Shown here: in pieces, positions 33,553-40,732 of the stretch
Position numbering within the stretch: the stretch's first letter is position 1
Layout: each line of letters starts with the position of its first letter
Source of the DNA: Lachnospiraceae bacterium
GTDB lineage: Bacteria > Bacillota > Clostridia > Lachnospirales > Lachnospiraceae
Direction of reading: 5' to 3'
Assembly: GCA_017558205.1 (NCBI GenBank)
Contig: JAFYWD010000219.1
Span: 1-42,530 of the forward strand
DNA length: 42,530 bases
Notes under the pieces: model-generated
Told to the model about the DNA's origin: nothing
Database searches by the model: none
What the model saw: only the letters and a program-made list of their open reading frames with translations
Program-made: the position numbers and the translations under genes

Positions 33553-33876
33553 CTAAGCCCCCCTAAATTAAAAAAAGATATCCGCTGAAGAAGAATAATA
33601 TGATTAGATTGTATAACCTGCACAATGAAATTTGTCAGATAGACTATTTGTTAGGCAAGTAGTCTATATTTTGACAGAAACCGCGGATAAGTATAATATA
33701 ATATATAGAAGTATATGTGTAAATACAGAAATAAAAAAAGTTTATTATTTTCAAAAAGGTTTTAGAGGCAAAAGCCATTACAGTTAATTTGAAGAAAAGG
33801 CTTTTGCCTCCAGAATGATTAAATATAGCTACAGAGAAGACATGGTGTCAATAAAATAGATTATATGGAGCGTACT
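33553..33876. promoter_or_regulatory. Divergent nrdG/tadA control region with 29-bp palindrome and a separate hairpin
   Basis: The arms ATAGACTATTTG (33639-33650) and CAAGTAGTCTAT (33656-33667) are complementary at 11 of 12 positions around a five-base centre. A minus-strand -35 CTGACA (33638-33633) with TATACA 17 bases further abuts one side. A plus-strand -35 TTGACA (33671-33676) lies three bases from the other, with TATAAT at 33692 and again at 33697 (spacers of 15 and 20, both off the ideal). A perfect 12-bp inverted repeat, GAGGCAAAAGCC (33765-33776) and its complement (33799-33810), lies in the tadA leader. Confidence 0.65.
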
Positions 33877-34422
33877 ATGGAAGAAATAAAGGATAAGAAG
33901 CATATAAAGTATATGAAGGAAGCCTTAAGACAAGCAAAAAAGGCGTATGATCTGGGAGAAGTGCCAATTGGTTGCGTCATTGTATATCAGGATAAAATTA
34001 TAGGCAGAGGATATAACAGGAGGAATACTGATAAAAATACCTTAGCACATGCGGAAATTACAGCTATTAATAAAGCCAGTAAAAAAATAGGGGACTGGCG
34101 GCTGGAGGAGTGTACCTTGTATGTAACCTTAGAGCCATGTCAGATGTGCTCCGGTGCCATTATCCAGTCGCGAATCGAAAGGGTGGTAATGGGTTGTATG
34201 AATCCCAAGGCAGGCTGTGGAGGAAGTATACTGAATATTTTGGAAATGCCGGAATTTAATCATCAGGCACAGGTAATACGTGGTGTAATGGAGGAGGAAT
34301 GCAGCGAAATTCTTCAGAAATTTTTTAAGGAATTAAGAGTACGGAACAAAGAAGAAAAGAAGAAAAAAAGGCTAGAAAATCTTGACAAAACAGAATGCAA
34401 AGGCTATACTGACTTAGCATAA
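33877..34422 (+). CDS. tadA: tRNA-specific adenosine deaminase TadA
   Basis: Deaminates A34 to inosine in tRNA-Arg(ACG). The zinc ligands are in HAEITAI (about residue 57, with the catalytic Glu) and PCQMC (about 87-91). NRRNTDKN and EPCQMCSGAIIQSRI are family signatures. Start ATG 33877 is chosen because GGAG (33867-33870) is six bases upstream; an ATG at 33865 contains that very site. The 181 residues exceed the usual 150-165 through a Lys-rich tail (RVRNKEEKKKKRLENLDK). The DNA of that tail carries the promoter of the SRP RNA gene. Confidence 0.94.
   Translation: MEEIKDKKHIKYMKEALRQAKKAYDLGEVPIGCVIVYQDKIIGRGYNRRNTDKNTLAHAEITAINKASKKIGDWRLEECTLYVTLEPCQMCSGAIIQSRIERVVMGCMNPKAGCGGSILNILEMPEFNHQAQVIRGVMEEECSEILQKFFKELRVRNKEEKKKKRLENLDKTECKGYTDLA
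34382..34410 (+). promoter_or_regulatory. Promoter of the SRP RNA gene, inside tadA
   Basis: TTGACA at 34382-34387 and TATACT at 34405-34410 are separated by exactly 17 bases, close to consensus as expected for a stable RNA. Both lie within the last 14 codons of tadA. Start predicted near 34417. Confidence 0.85.
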
Positions 34423-34433
34423 GAAAAGCAATC

Positions 34434-34634
34434 AATCCTGTATAGGATGGAGCTTATACAGCCGCCCTTAATAAGTGGCGATGAAGTTTGGGTCTTGCGC
34501 AATAGGAATCTACGAATCTGGTCAGGGCAGGAATGCAGCAGCCATAAGAAGAATCTCCTATGTGCCGTAAGGGTGCCTGGCGGAGTTAACTGTTGAGGTA
34601 ACGTGTATAAGTTCTATTGTATACAGGATTTTTT
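34434..34634 (+). ncRNA. ffs: Signal recognition particle RNA (large bacterial type, scRNA)
   Basis: The RNA core of SRP, which binds Ffh and targets membrane proteins. The conserved Ffh-binding hairpin is seen as GTCAGGGCAGGAATGCAGCA (about 34517-34536). The 5' segment AATCCTGTATAGGATGGAGC pairs with the 3' segment near 34605-34630 (TATAAGTTCTATTGTATACA) over more than 20 positions to make the long helix 5. The roughly 200-nt length indicates the large form with an Alu-like domain. The 3' end is followed by TTTTT, which with the closing helix acts as terminator. Ends are approximate. Confidence 0.93.
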
Positions 34635-34657
34635 ATGTAGTAAGAACAGGAGAAATT

Positions 34658-35599
34658 ATGCAAGAAGGATGTAACATCTGTCCCAGAGAATGTAAGGTTG
34701 ACAGGTTGTCAGGAAAAAAAGGCTATTGTGGTGAAAGCAGTAAGATGATGGTGGCAAGGGCTGCCCTGCATTTTTGGGAGGAGCCCTGTATTTCAGGAGA
34801 AGAGGGATCAGGCACCATCTTTTTTTGTGGCTGTCCCTTACATTGTATTTTTTGTCAGAATTATGGAATTTCCAAAGGAAATTTGAAAGAAAAGATAAAG
34901 GAAGAGGATAAGCAGAACCAAAGGCAGGAGAATATAGGAAAAGAAATCACAGAAGAACAGCTGGCAGAGGCGATGTTGAAGCTGCAGGAAAAGAAAGCCA
35001 ACAATATCAATCTGGTAACAGCAACTCACTATATCCCACAGGTTAGTAAAAGCCTAAAGCTGGCGAAAGAGAAGGGTTTGTCTGTTCCGGTAATCTATAA
35101 CACCGGCGGCTATGAAAAAGTAGAAAGTCTGAAAATGCTGGAAGGCCTGGTAGATGTATATCTTCCTGATATGAAATATTTTTCCCCAAAGCTGTCCAAG
35201 GAATATTCACAGGCACCAGATTATTTTTTGGTGGCAAAAAAAGCAATAGAGGAAATGGTAAGACAGACAGGAAGTCCTGTTTTCAATGAAAGAGGGATAA
35301 TAAAAAAGGGCGTGATTGTAAGACATATGATTCTTCCCGGTTCCACCCGGGACTCCATGGAGATTATGGAATACCTGATAAAAACCTATGGAAATCAGAT
35401 TATTATCAGCTTGATGAATCAGTATACTCCCATGGAGCAAATGAAAACCCATCCCCTGTTAAAACGAAGGATTACACAAAGAGAATATGAAAAGGTCATA
35501 GACTTTGGAATCCAAATGGGATGGGAAAATGGTTTTGTTCAGGAAAAAGGCACTGTAGGAGAAAGCTTTATCCCACAGTGGAATGGTGAAGGACTCTAA
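34658..35599 (+). CDS. Radical SAM protein, putative pyruvate formate-lyase activating enzyme-like (COG1313 type)
   Basis: A 313-residue radical SAM protein. CNICPRECKVDRLSGKKGYCG at residues 5-25 holds extra cysteines that may bind a second cluster. The radical SAM motif CPLHCIFC is near 66-73, within FFCGCPLHCIFCQNYGIS. A Lys/Glu/Gln-rich insert (about 79-105) separates it from the barrel. NLVTATHYIPQ and GGYEKVESLKMLEGLVDVYLPDMKYF are typical of this group, whose members are annotated loosely as PflA-like; the true partner is unknown. AGGAG precedes the ATG. It follows the SRP RNA gene and may be read from its own promoter or by read-through. Confidence 0.86.
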   Translation: MQEGCNICPRECKVDRLSGKKGYCGESSKMMVARAALHFWEEPCISGEEGSGTIFFCGCPLHCIFCQNYGISKGNLKEKIKEEDKQNQRQENIGKEITEEQLAEAMLKLQEKKANNINLVTATHYIPQVSKSLKLAKEKGLSVPVIYNTGGYEKVESLKMLEGLVDVYLPDMKYFSPKLSKEYSQAPDYFLVAKKAIEEMVRQTGSPVFNERGIIKKGVIVRHMILPGSTRDSMEIMEYLIKTYGNQIIISLMNQYTPMEQMKTHPLLKRRITQREYEKVIDFGIQMGWENGFVQEKGTVGESFIPQWNGEGL

Positions 35600-35718
35600 T
35601 CAGCATCTTCATCAGAATCAGCAGCTACGGCTGAAACAACAGAAGAAACAACAGATACTACCACAGCAAAGATAATAATTAATAAACCGCCACCTAATAA
35701 TAAAAACATTTCAGGCAT
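35596..35718 (-). CDS. Small single-helix membrane protein, 40 residues
   Basis: Reading the minus strand from ATG 35718-35716 gives 40 residues. The sequence begins MPEMFLLLGGG and runs through LLIIIFAVVVSVVSSVVSAV to an acidic end, DSDEDAD. GAAGG stands six to seven bases before the ATG. One transmembrane helix covers about residues 5-32, with a short negative tail. The stop codon overlaps the stop of the convergent radical SAM gene by four bases. I do not know the family. The good ribosome site, clean hydrophobic pattern and acidic tail argue that it is real. Confidence 0.62.
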   Translation of the reverse strand: MPEMFLLLGGGLLIIIFAVVVSVVSSVVSAVAADSDEDAD

Positions 35719-35776
35719 AAAATAACCTTCTTTCTTAAGATTTAAAGTCGAAACAAGTGTCACTATAATAAAAAAT

Positions 35777-35806
35777 TTGTGAAAAGTATCAGACTTTATG
35801 TATAAT
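35777..35806 (+). promoter_or_regulatory. Possible promoter of the HAD phosphatase gene, with direct repeats downstream
   Basis: TTGTGA (35777-35782) and TATAAT (35801-35806) are 18 bases apart. Copies of AAAAGTGT at 35826-35833 and 35847-35854 lie in the leader 21 bases apart, and AAAAGTAT at 35782-35789 lies in the spacer. Confidence 0.45.
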
Positions 35807-35897
35807 AAAATGTAATTGACTTACTAAAAGTGTAAGCCCTTTTTGGAAAAGTGTCAAGTAATAGATAGGATAAAGAAAAAGAAAGGAAGGTTTATTT

Positions 35898-36503
35898 ATG
35901 AAAAAAATTAAAAATATTATTTTTGATATGGGGAACGTCTTGCTTAAGTTTGATCCCTGGATTTCCTTAAATTATTACTGCAAAAACGAGGAGGAAAAGC
36001 AGATAATTTTTAAGGAATTATTTAAGGGACCGGAATGGATTATGGGAGATGAAGGAAAGCTGACCAACGGCCAAAGATATGAATATGTAAAAAACAGAGT
36101 ACCGGAGGAGCTTCACCGGACCTTAAAGCTGGTAGTGGAAAACTGGGATATGTGTATGAAGGAAGTGGCGGGAGCAAAGGAGTTTGTACATGAAATGAAA
36201 GAAAAGGGATATCGATGCTATGTATTATCCAATGCCTGTAACCGTTTCTATCATTATTTTCCTGCTTCCTATGATTTAGGATTATTTGAAAAAATTATAG
36301 TATCCTCTGATTTAAAAATGATAAAGCCTAATAAGGAAATTTACCGACATTTACTATCCGCATGCAGTTTAGAAGCAGAAGAGTGTTTATTCCTTGATGA
36401 TGTGGAGGAAAATGTGGAGGCTGCAAAAGCGGAGGGAATACGGGGGATCGTATTTCAGAATAATTATGGAGAAATTAAAAAAATGCTGGCAACAGCTGAA
36501 TAA
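35898..36503 (+). CDS. HAD family hydrolase (phosphatase-like)
   Basis: A cytosolic haloacid dehalogenase-type phosphatase of 201 residues. Motif I is IIFDMGNVLLKFDP, with the second usual Asp replaced by Gly-Asn as in the YihX/epoxide-hydrolase-like subgroup. Motif II is CYVLSNAC near residue 108, the conserved Lys lies in KMIKPNKEIY near 141, and motif III is CLFLDDVEENVEAAKAEG near 163. A helical cap lies between motifs I and II. The asparagine variant DMGNV is common in sugar-phosphate phosphatases such as alpha-glucose-1-phosphatase. The substrate is open. AAGGAAGG precedes the ATG. copA follows after 22 bases. Confidence 0.9.
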   Translation: MKKIKNIIFDMGNVLLKFDPWISLNYYCKNEEEKQIIFKELFKGPEWIMGDEGKLTNGQRYEYVKNRVPEELHRTLKLVVENWDMCMKEVAGAKEFVHEMKEKGYRCYVLSNACNRFYHYFPASYDLGLFEKIIVSSDLKMIKPNKEIYRHLLSACSLEAEECLFLDDVEENVEAAKAEGIRGIVFQNNYGEIKKMLATAE

Positions 36504-36525
36504 GAAATAGAAAGAAGAAGTAAAA

Positions 36526-39180
36526 ATGAAAAAATATGAAGTAACGGGTATGAGCTGTGCAGCCTGCAGTGCCCGGGTAGAAAAGGCAGTGGAAAATGTC
36601 ACAGGTGTCACATCCTGCTCCGTAAGCCTTTTGACAAATTCTCTAAGAGTAGAGGGAGAGGCATTAGAGAATGAGATTATGGAAGCTGTTACAAAGGCCG
36701 GATACGGTATCAGATCCATGGAAATGGAAGAAACAGCTAATGGTAAAAAGGAAGGAAGCAAGACTGCGGAGGAGGTATTTGGGAAAAATGAAAATTCGAT
36801 CTTAAGAAACCGGTTATTACCTTCTTTGCTCCTACTGGTACTTTTGATGTATTTTTCTATGGGAGTAGTTATGTGGAGCTGGCCTTCGCCCGGCTATTTT
36901 ACCCATAATCCGGCAGCTATGGGCTTACTACAGCTGCTGTTAACAGGAATTATTTTAATCATTAACCAAAAGTTTTTTATCAGCGGAATGAAGGGGATTT
37001 ATCATAAGGCTCCCAATATGGATACCTTAGTTGCCCTTGGGGCAGGGGCAGCCTTTGTCTATAGCACCTATGCTTTATTTCAAATGACAGAGAGAATGGC
37101 AGCAGGAGAGATGGAACAGGCTCATCATTATCTGCATGAATTTTATTTTGAGTCTGCAGCCATGATTGTGACCCTGATTACCCTGGGAAAGCTTCTGGAG
37201 GAAAGGGCTAAGGGGAAAACAACAAATGCCATTAAGGGCTTGCTGGATCTGGCACCAAAAACAGCAACCCTGTTGGAAAATGATAAAGACCAGTCATTGG
37301 AAGAAGAAACCAAAAAAAAGACAATAGAAAAAATTGTTCCTGTAGGGGCAGTAAAAAAGGGTGACATATTTCTGGTAAAGCCGGGAGAGGCTATTCCGGT
37401 GGATGGAATCATTCAAAAGGGATATGGTGCCATTGATGAATCAGGGTTGACAGGAGAGAGTATTCCTGCAGATAAGAAAAAGGGAGATTATGTCTATGGG
37501 GGAACCCTGAACAAAGACGGTATTATTATCTGTGAAGCCGTCAAGGTAGGAGAGGATACTGCCTTATCGCAGATTATCGCCATGATGAATGATGTGGCAG
37601 CTACCAAAGCACCAATTGCTAAAATTGCAGACCGGGTTTCCGGAATTTTTGTACCGGTTGTTATTACCATTGCTCTTATTACTGTTTTCCTATGGCTTTT
37701 GGCAGGAAGTGAGGCGGGCTTTGCTTTGGCGAAAGGAATTTCCGTTCTGGTAATCAGCTGTCCCTGTGCTTTAGGGCTGGCGACACCGGTAGCTATTATG
37801 GTAGGAAATGGTGTAGGAGCAAAGAACGGAATTTTATTTAAGACAGCAGAGGCTCTGGAGGAAACGGGAAAGGTACAGATCGTGGCCCTTGATAAAACAG
37901 GTACCATTACCAGAGGAGAACCGAGGGTAACTGATATCCTGCCAACAGAAGGTACCCCAAAAGAACTGTTGATACAGCTGGCTTACAGTCTGGAAAAAAA
38001 TTCAGAACATCCTCTGGCAAAAGCGATTGTTGATTACGGGCAGGAGAACAATATAGAGTTAAAGGAAATAGAGGATTTTAAGATTTTTCCCGGCAATGGC
38101 CTGGAAGGAAGTATGGAAGGAAAAAGAATTCTGGGAGGAAACCAAAGCTTTGTTCTTGGGTTGGCTCAGTCAAGGGAAGAAACCGGTGAACCTCTGCTCG
38201 GGAAGAAAAAAGAAAATCTGCAGCTGCTTGCACTGTCAGATCAACTGGCAGCCAAAGGAAAGACACCACTGTTTTTTAGAAAAGAGGACAGGCTGCTGGG
38301 AATTATAGCAGTGGCGGACAGTATTAAGGAAGACAGCAGACAGGCCATCAGTGAGCTGAAGGAAATGGGAATCAGAGTGGTTATGATCACCGGTGATCAG
38401 GAAAAAACTGCCCGGGCTGTAGGCAGTCAGGTTCAGGTAGATGAAGTAATTGCCGGGGTACTGCCTCAGGGGAAGGAAAAGGTAATTTCAGACCTTCAGA
38501 AAAAAGGCAAAGTAGCCATGGTGGGAGATGGAATTAATGATGCCCTGGCCTTAACGAAAGCGGAAATTGGAATTGCCATCGGTTCCGGTACGGATATAGC
38601 TATCGATGCGGCAGAGGTGGTATTAATGAAAAATACCTTAATGGATGTGCCTGCTGCCATCAGATTAAGCAAAGCCACCACAAAAAATATCCACGAAAAC
38701 CTGTTCTGGGCCTTTGCCTATAATGTGATTGGGATTCCTCTGGCAGCAGGCTTGTGGCTTCCGGTTTTCGGCTGGCAATTAAATCCCATGTTTGCGGCCT
38801 TTGCCATGAGTATGTCCAGTTTTTGTGTGGTAAGCAATGCCCTTCGGTTAAATCTGACAAAGATCAGAAAGGCTGACATGAACAGAAAAATAAATAAGGA
38901 TGATAACATCCCTGCTGTTTCAGGAACAAAAGAAGAAATATCAGAGAAAAAAGAAAGTGAGGAAAAAAGAATGGTAAAAACAATGAAAATAGAGGGAATG
39001 ATGTGCGGGCACTGTGAAGCCGCAGTAAAAAAGGCATTAGAAAGTCTGTCACAGGTGGAAGAGGCACAGGTAAGTCATGAAAATAATCAGGCAATCGTTA
39101 TCTTAAAGGAAGCAATAGAAGAAGATATTTTAAGAAAAACAGTAGAGGATAAGGATTATCAGGTAATATCCATAGAATAA
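36526..39180 (+). CDS. copA: Copper-exporting P1B-type ATPase with an extra C-terminal CopZ-like domain
   Basis: Pumps Cu(I) out of the cell. Domains in order: N-terminal HMA metal-binding domain (MSCAACS, Cys11 and Cys14), eight membrane helices, actuator loop with TGES near residue 310, CPC in helix 6 (Cys412-Pro-Cys414), phosphorylation DKTGT at Asp456, SEHPLAKAI nucleotide motif near 490 and hinge GDGINDALAL near 668. After the last helix pair a charged linker leads to a second HMA domain, GMMCGHC (Cys827 and Cys830). Most CopA proteins place all HMA domains at the N-terminus. An internal ATG at 38971 with GTGAGGA seven bases upstream could give the C-terminal domain alone. No CopY or CsoR gene is adjacent. 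Confidence 0.94.
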   Translation: MKKYEVTGMSCAACSARVEKAVENVTGVTSCSVSLLTNSLRVEGEALENEIMEAVTKAGYGIRSMEMEETANGKKEGSKTAEEVFGKNENSILRNRLLPSLLLLVLLMYFSMGVVMWSWPSPGYFTHNPAAMGLLQLLLTGIILIINQKFFISGMKGIYHKAPNMDTLVALGAGAAFVYSTYALFQMTERMAAGEMEQAHHYLHEFYFESAAMIVTLITLGKLLEERAKGKTTNAIKGLLDLAPKTATLLENDKDQSLEEETKKKTIEKIVPVGAVKKGDIFLVKPGEAIPVDGIIQKGYGAIDESGLTGESIPADKKKGDYVYGGTLNKDGIIICEAVKVGEDTALSQIIAMMNDVAATKAPIAKIADRVSGIFVPVVITIALITVFLWLLAGSEAGFALAKGISVLVISCPCALGLATPVAIMVGNGVGAKNGILFKTAEALEETGKVQIVALDKTGTITRGEPRVTDILPTEGTPKELLIQLAYSLEKNSEHPLAKAIVDYGQENNIELKEIEDFKIFPGNGLEGSMEGKRILGGNQSFVLGLAQSREETGEPLLGKKKENLQLLALSDQLAAKGKTPLFFRKEDRLLGIIAVADSIKEDSRQAISELKEMGIRVVMITGDQEKTARAVGSQVQVDEVIAGVLPQGKEKVISDLQKKGKVAMVGDGINDALALTKAEIGIAIGSGTDIAIDAAEVVLMKNTLMDVPAAIRLSKATTKNIHENLFWAFAYNVIGIPLAAGLWLPVFGWQLNPMFAAFAMSMSSFCVVSNALRLNLTKIRKADMNRKINKDDNIPAVSGTKEEISEKKESEEKRMVKTMKIEGMMCGHCEAAVKKALESLSQVEEAQVSHENNQAIVILKEAIEEDILRKTVEDKDYQVISIE

Positions 39181-39200
39181 GCAGGAGTAGACAAAAGATA

Positions 39201-40490
39201 GTGAATGAGATGAAACTATACAGAGAGTTCTTCCGCTATGTAGTACCCTCCATGTTTGCCTTTGCCTTATCCGGTTTGTACGGGATCGTAGATGGTTTCT
39301 TCTTGGGAAATGAGCTGGGGGATTCGGCGCTGGCAGCCATTAATATTGCTTATCCAATTACAGCTCTGATACAGGCTATTGGTACTGGAATCGGAATGGG
39401 AGGAGCAGTACAATATACCATATTAAAGGCCCAGGGAAGGGAGGAAGAAAAGGCCCGCTGCCTGGGAGTGACCCTGCAGGTATTAACAGCAGCGGCTGTG
39501 CTTTTAACTCCTGTTTTAATAGGTTCCAACAGTATGCTTTTAAAGCTTCTGGGAGCAGAAGGAAAGTTGTTAGCCCTGGGAGAGGAATATATCAGAATTA
39601 TCTCCCTGGGTACCATATTCCAAATTCTGGGAACAGGGCTGGTGCCCTTTATGAGAAATATGGGTGGTGCCATGCTCTCCATGATCGCCATGGTATTTGG
39701 TTCTTTGCTAAATATAGGCTTGGATTATCTATTGATCTGGCTGCTGCCCTATGGTATGACAGGAGCAGCCATTGCCTCTGTTATGGGGCAGGCAGGAGCC
39801 TTTGGAGTCAGCCTGATTTATTTACTGGGAAAAAAAGAAAAAATAGTATGGAGAAAGGATACAGTCCATTATCTGAAAAAAATTTTTCTGACAGGCTGCT
39901 CTCCCTTTGGTCTGTCCTTTGCACCTAATATTACTCTGATTCTGGTAAATCTTAGTGCAGTCCGATACGGAGGAAATTTTGCAGTAACGGCCTATGCTCC
40001 CATCAGCTATATTACCTTTACCATTATGATGTTATTGCAGGGAGTCAGTGACGGCTGTCAGCCTCTTGTCAGCTTTTTTTATGGGAAGGGAGAAAAAAGA
40101 AATGCAAAAAATATTTATACCATGTCACGTAATTTTTCACTATTGATTGGTGTAATATGCCTACTCCTTTTAATGGTTTGGGGAAAGGAAAGTGTGGAAT
40201 TTTTTGGAACCTCTTTCGAGGTAACAGCTTATGTAGTGGAAATTCTTCCGTTTTTTTTGGTGGGTATGGTATTTGCCGGCTTATCCCGGGCAGTAACCTC
40301 ATATTTTTACGCCACGGAGCAGAATAAAAAGGCCTATGGGATGATTTATGGGGAAAGTATCATTTTGTTTTTGCTGTTATTGGCGATACCGGCGGCTATA
40401 GGTATTCAAGGTACCTGGCTCTCAGTGATGGTCAGTCAGATTTTAATAGCCTTACTGGGGCAGGGAATGATTATTTTATCGCAAAAATGA
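39201..40490 (+). CDS. MATE family efflux transporter
   Basis: A sodium- or proton-driven exporter of cationic drugs or metabolites. About twelve hydrophobic helices are visible in two similar halves. The segments YGIVDGFFLGNELGDSALAAINIAYPI and GTGIGMGGAVQYTI in half one and ISYITFTIMMLLQGVSDGCQPLVSFFYG in half two match MATE signatures. The 429-residue length fits the MepA/DinF-type branch. Translation may start at GTG 39201 or ATG 39210; neither has an ideal site (GGAG lies at 39183-39186). It is 20 bases after copA, so co-transcription is likely, though a role in metal export is not implied. Confidence 0.9.
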   Translation: MNEMKLYREFFRYVVPSMFAFALSGLYGIVDGFFLGNELGDSALAAINIAYPITALIQAIGTGIGMGGAVQYTILKAQGREEEKARCLGVTLQVLTAAAVLLTPVLIGSNSMLLKLLGAEGKLLALGEEYIRIISLGTIFQILGTGLVPFMRNMGGAMLSMIAMVFGSLLNIGLDYLLIWLLPYGMTGAAIASVMGQAGAFGVSLIYLLGKKEKIVWRKDTVHYLKKIFLTGCSPFGLSFAPNITLILVNLSAVRYGGNFAVTAYAPISYITFTIMMLLQGVSDGCQPLVSFFYGKGEKRNAKNIYTMSRNFSLLIGVICLLLLMVWGKESVEFFGTSFEVTAYVVEILPFFLVGMVFAGLSRAVTSYFYATEQNKKAYGMIYGESIILFLLLLAIPAAIGIQGTWLSVMVSQILIALLGQGMIILSQK

Positions 40491-40586
40491 GCTATTTTAT
40501 CACAAGCCGGCATAAAGGAGAAAGAATATGCTATTATAAATCAAGAGAAAGGGGCGAAAACTTGAAGAAGGTTTTTGGCAAATATG

Positions 40587-40617
40587 AAAAATACACCTAT
40601 ATGGTGTATTTTTTTTA
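40587..40617 (+). terminator. Terminator after the MATE gene
   Basis: AAAAATACACC pairs perfectly with GGTGTATTTTT over the loop TATAT, followed by more T residues. It is about 100 bases after the stop codon. Confidence 0.85.
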
Positions 40618-40657
40618 TAAATTTACGTTAAAATAAGATGAAAATTAATTTTAACAA

Positions 40658-40693
40658 TTCAGCTCATGAGTCATCACAATGCTGATTGGTCAT
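40658..40693 (+). repeat. Short intergenic repeat, second copy of the nanA-rpiR element
   Basis: Positions 40658-40687 match 16233-16261 at 25 of 29 aligned bases with one extra base. It can fold by pairing ATGA/TCAT and ATCA/TGAT. In addition TGATTGGTCAT (40683-40693) is the exact reverse complement of ATGACCAATCA at 16240-16250, which suggests both copies derive from a longer palindrome. Confidence 0.6.
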
Positions 40694-40732
40694 AGAAGAA
40701 AGTATAAGAAAAGCTTTTAGGAGACATACAAA

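Noticed and set aside
33600..33663. Possible 20-codon frame overlapping the 29-bp palindrome
   Set aside because: No credible ribosome site and no promoter upstream in that direction; the palindrome fits better as a protein-binding site.
40561..40635. Possible 24-codon leader peptide from a TTG after AAAGGGG, running through the terminator hairpin
   Set aside because: The codons are those of the hairpin itself, there is no downstream gene close enough to be controlled, and no stacked control structure is visible.
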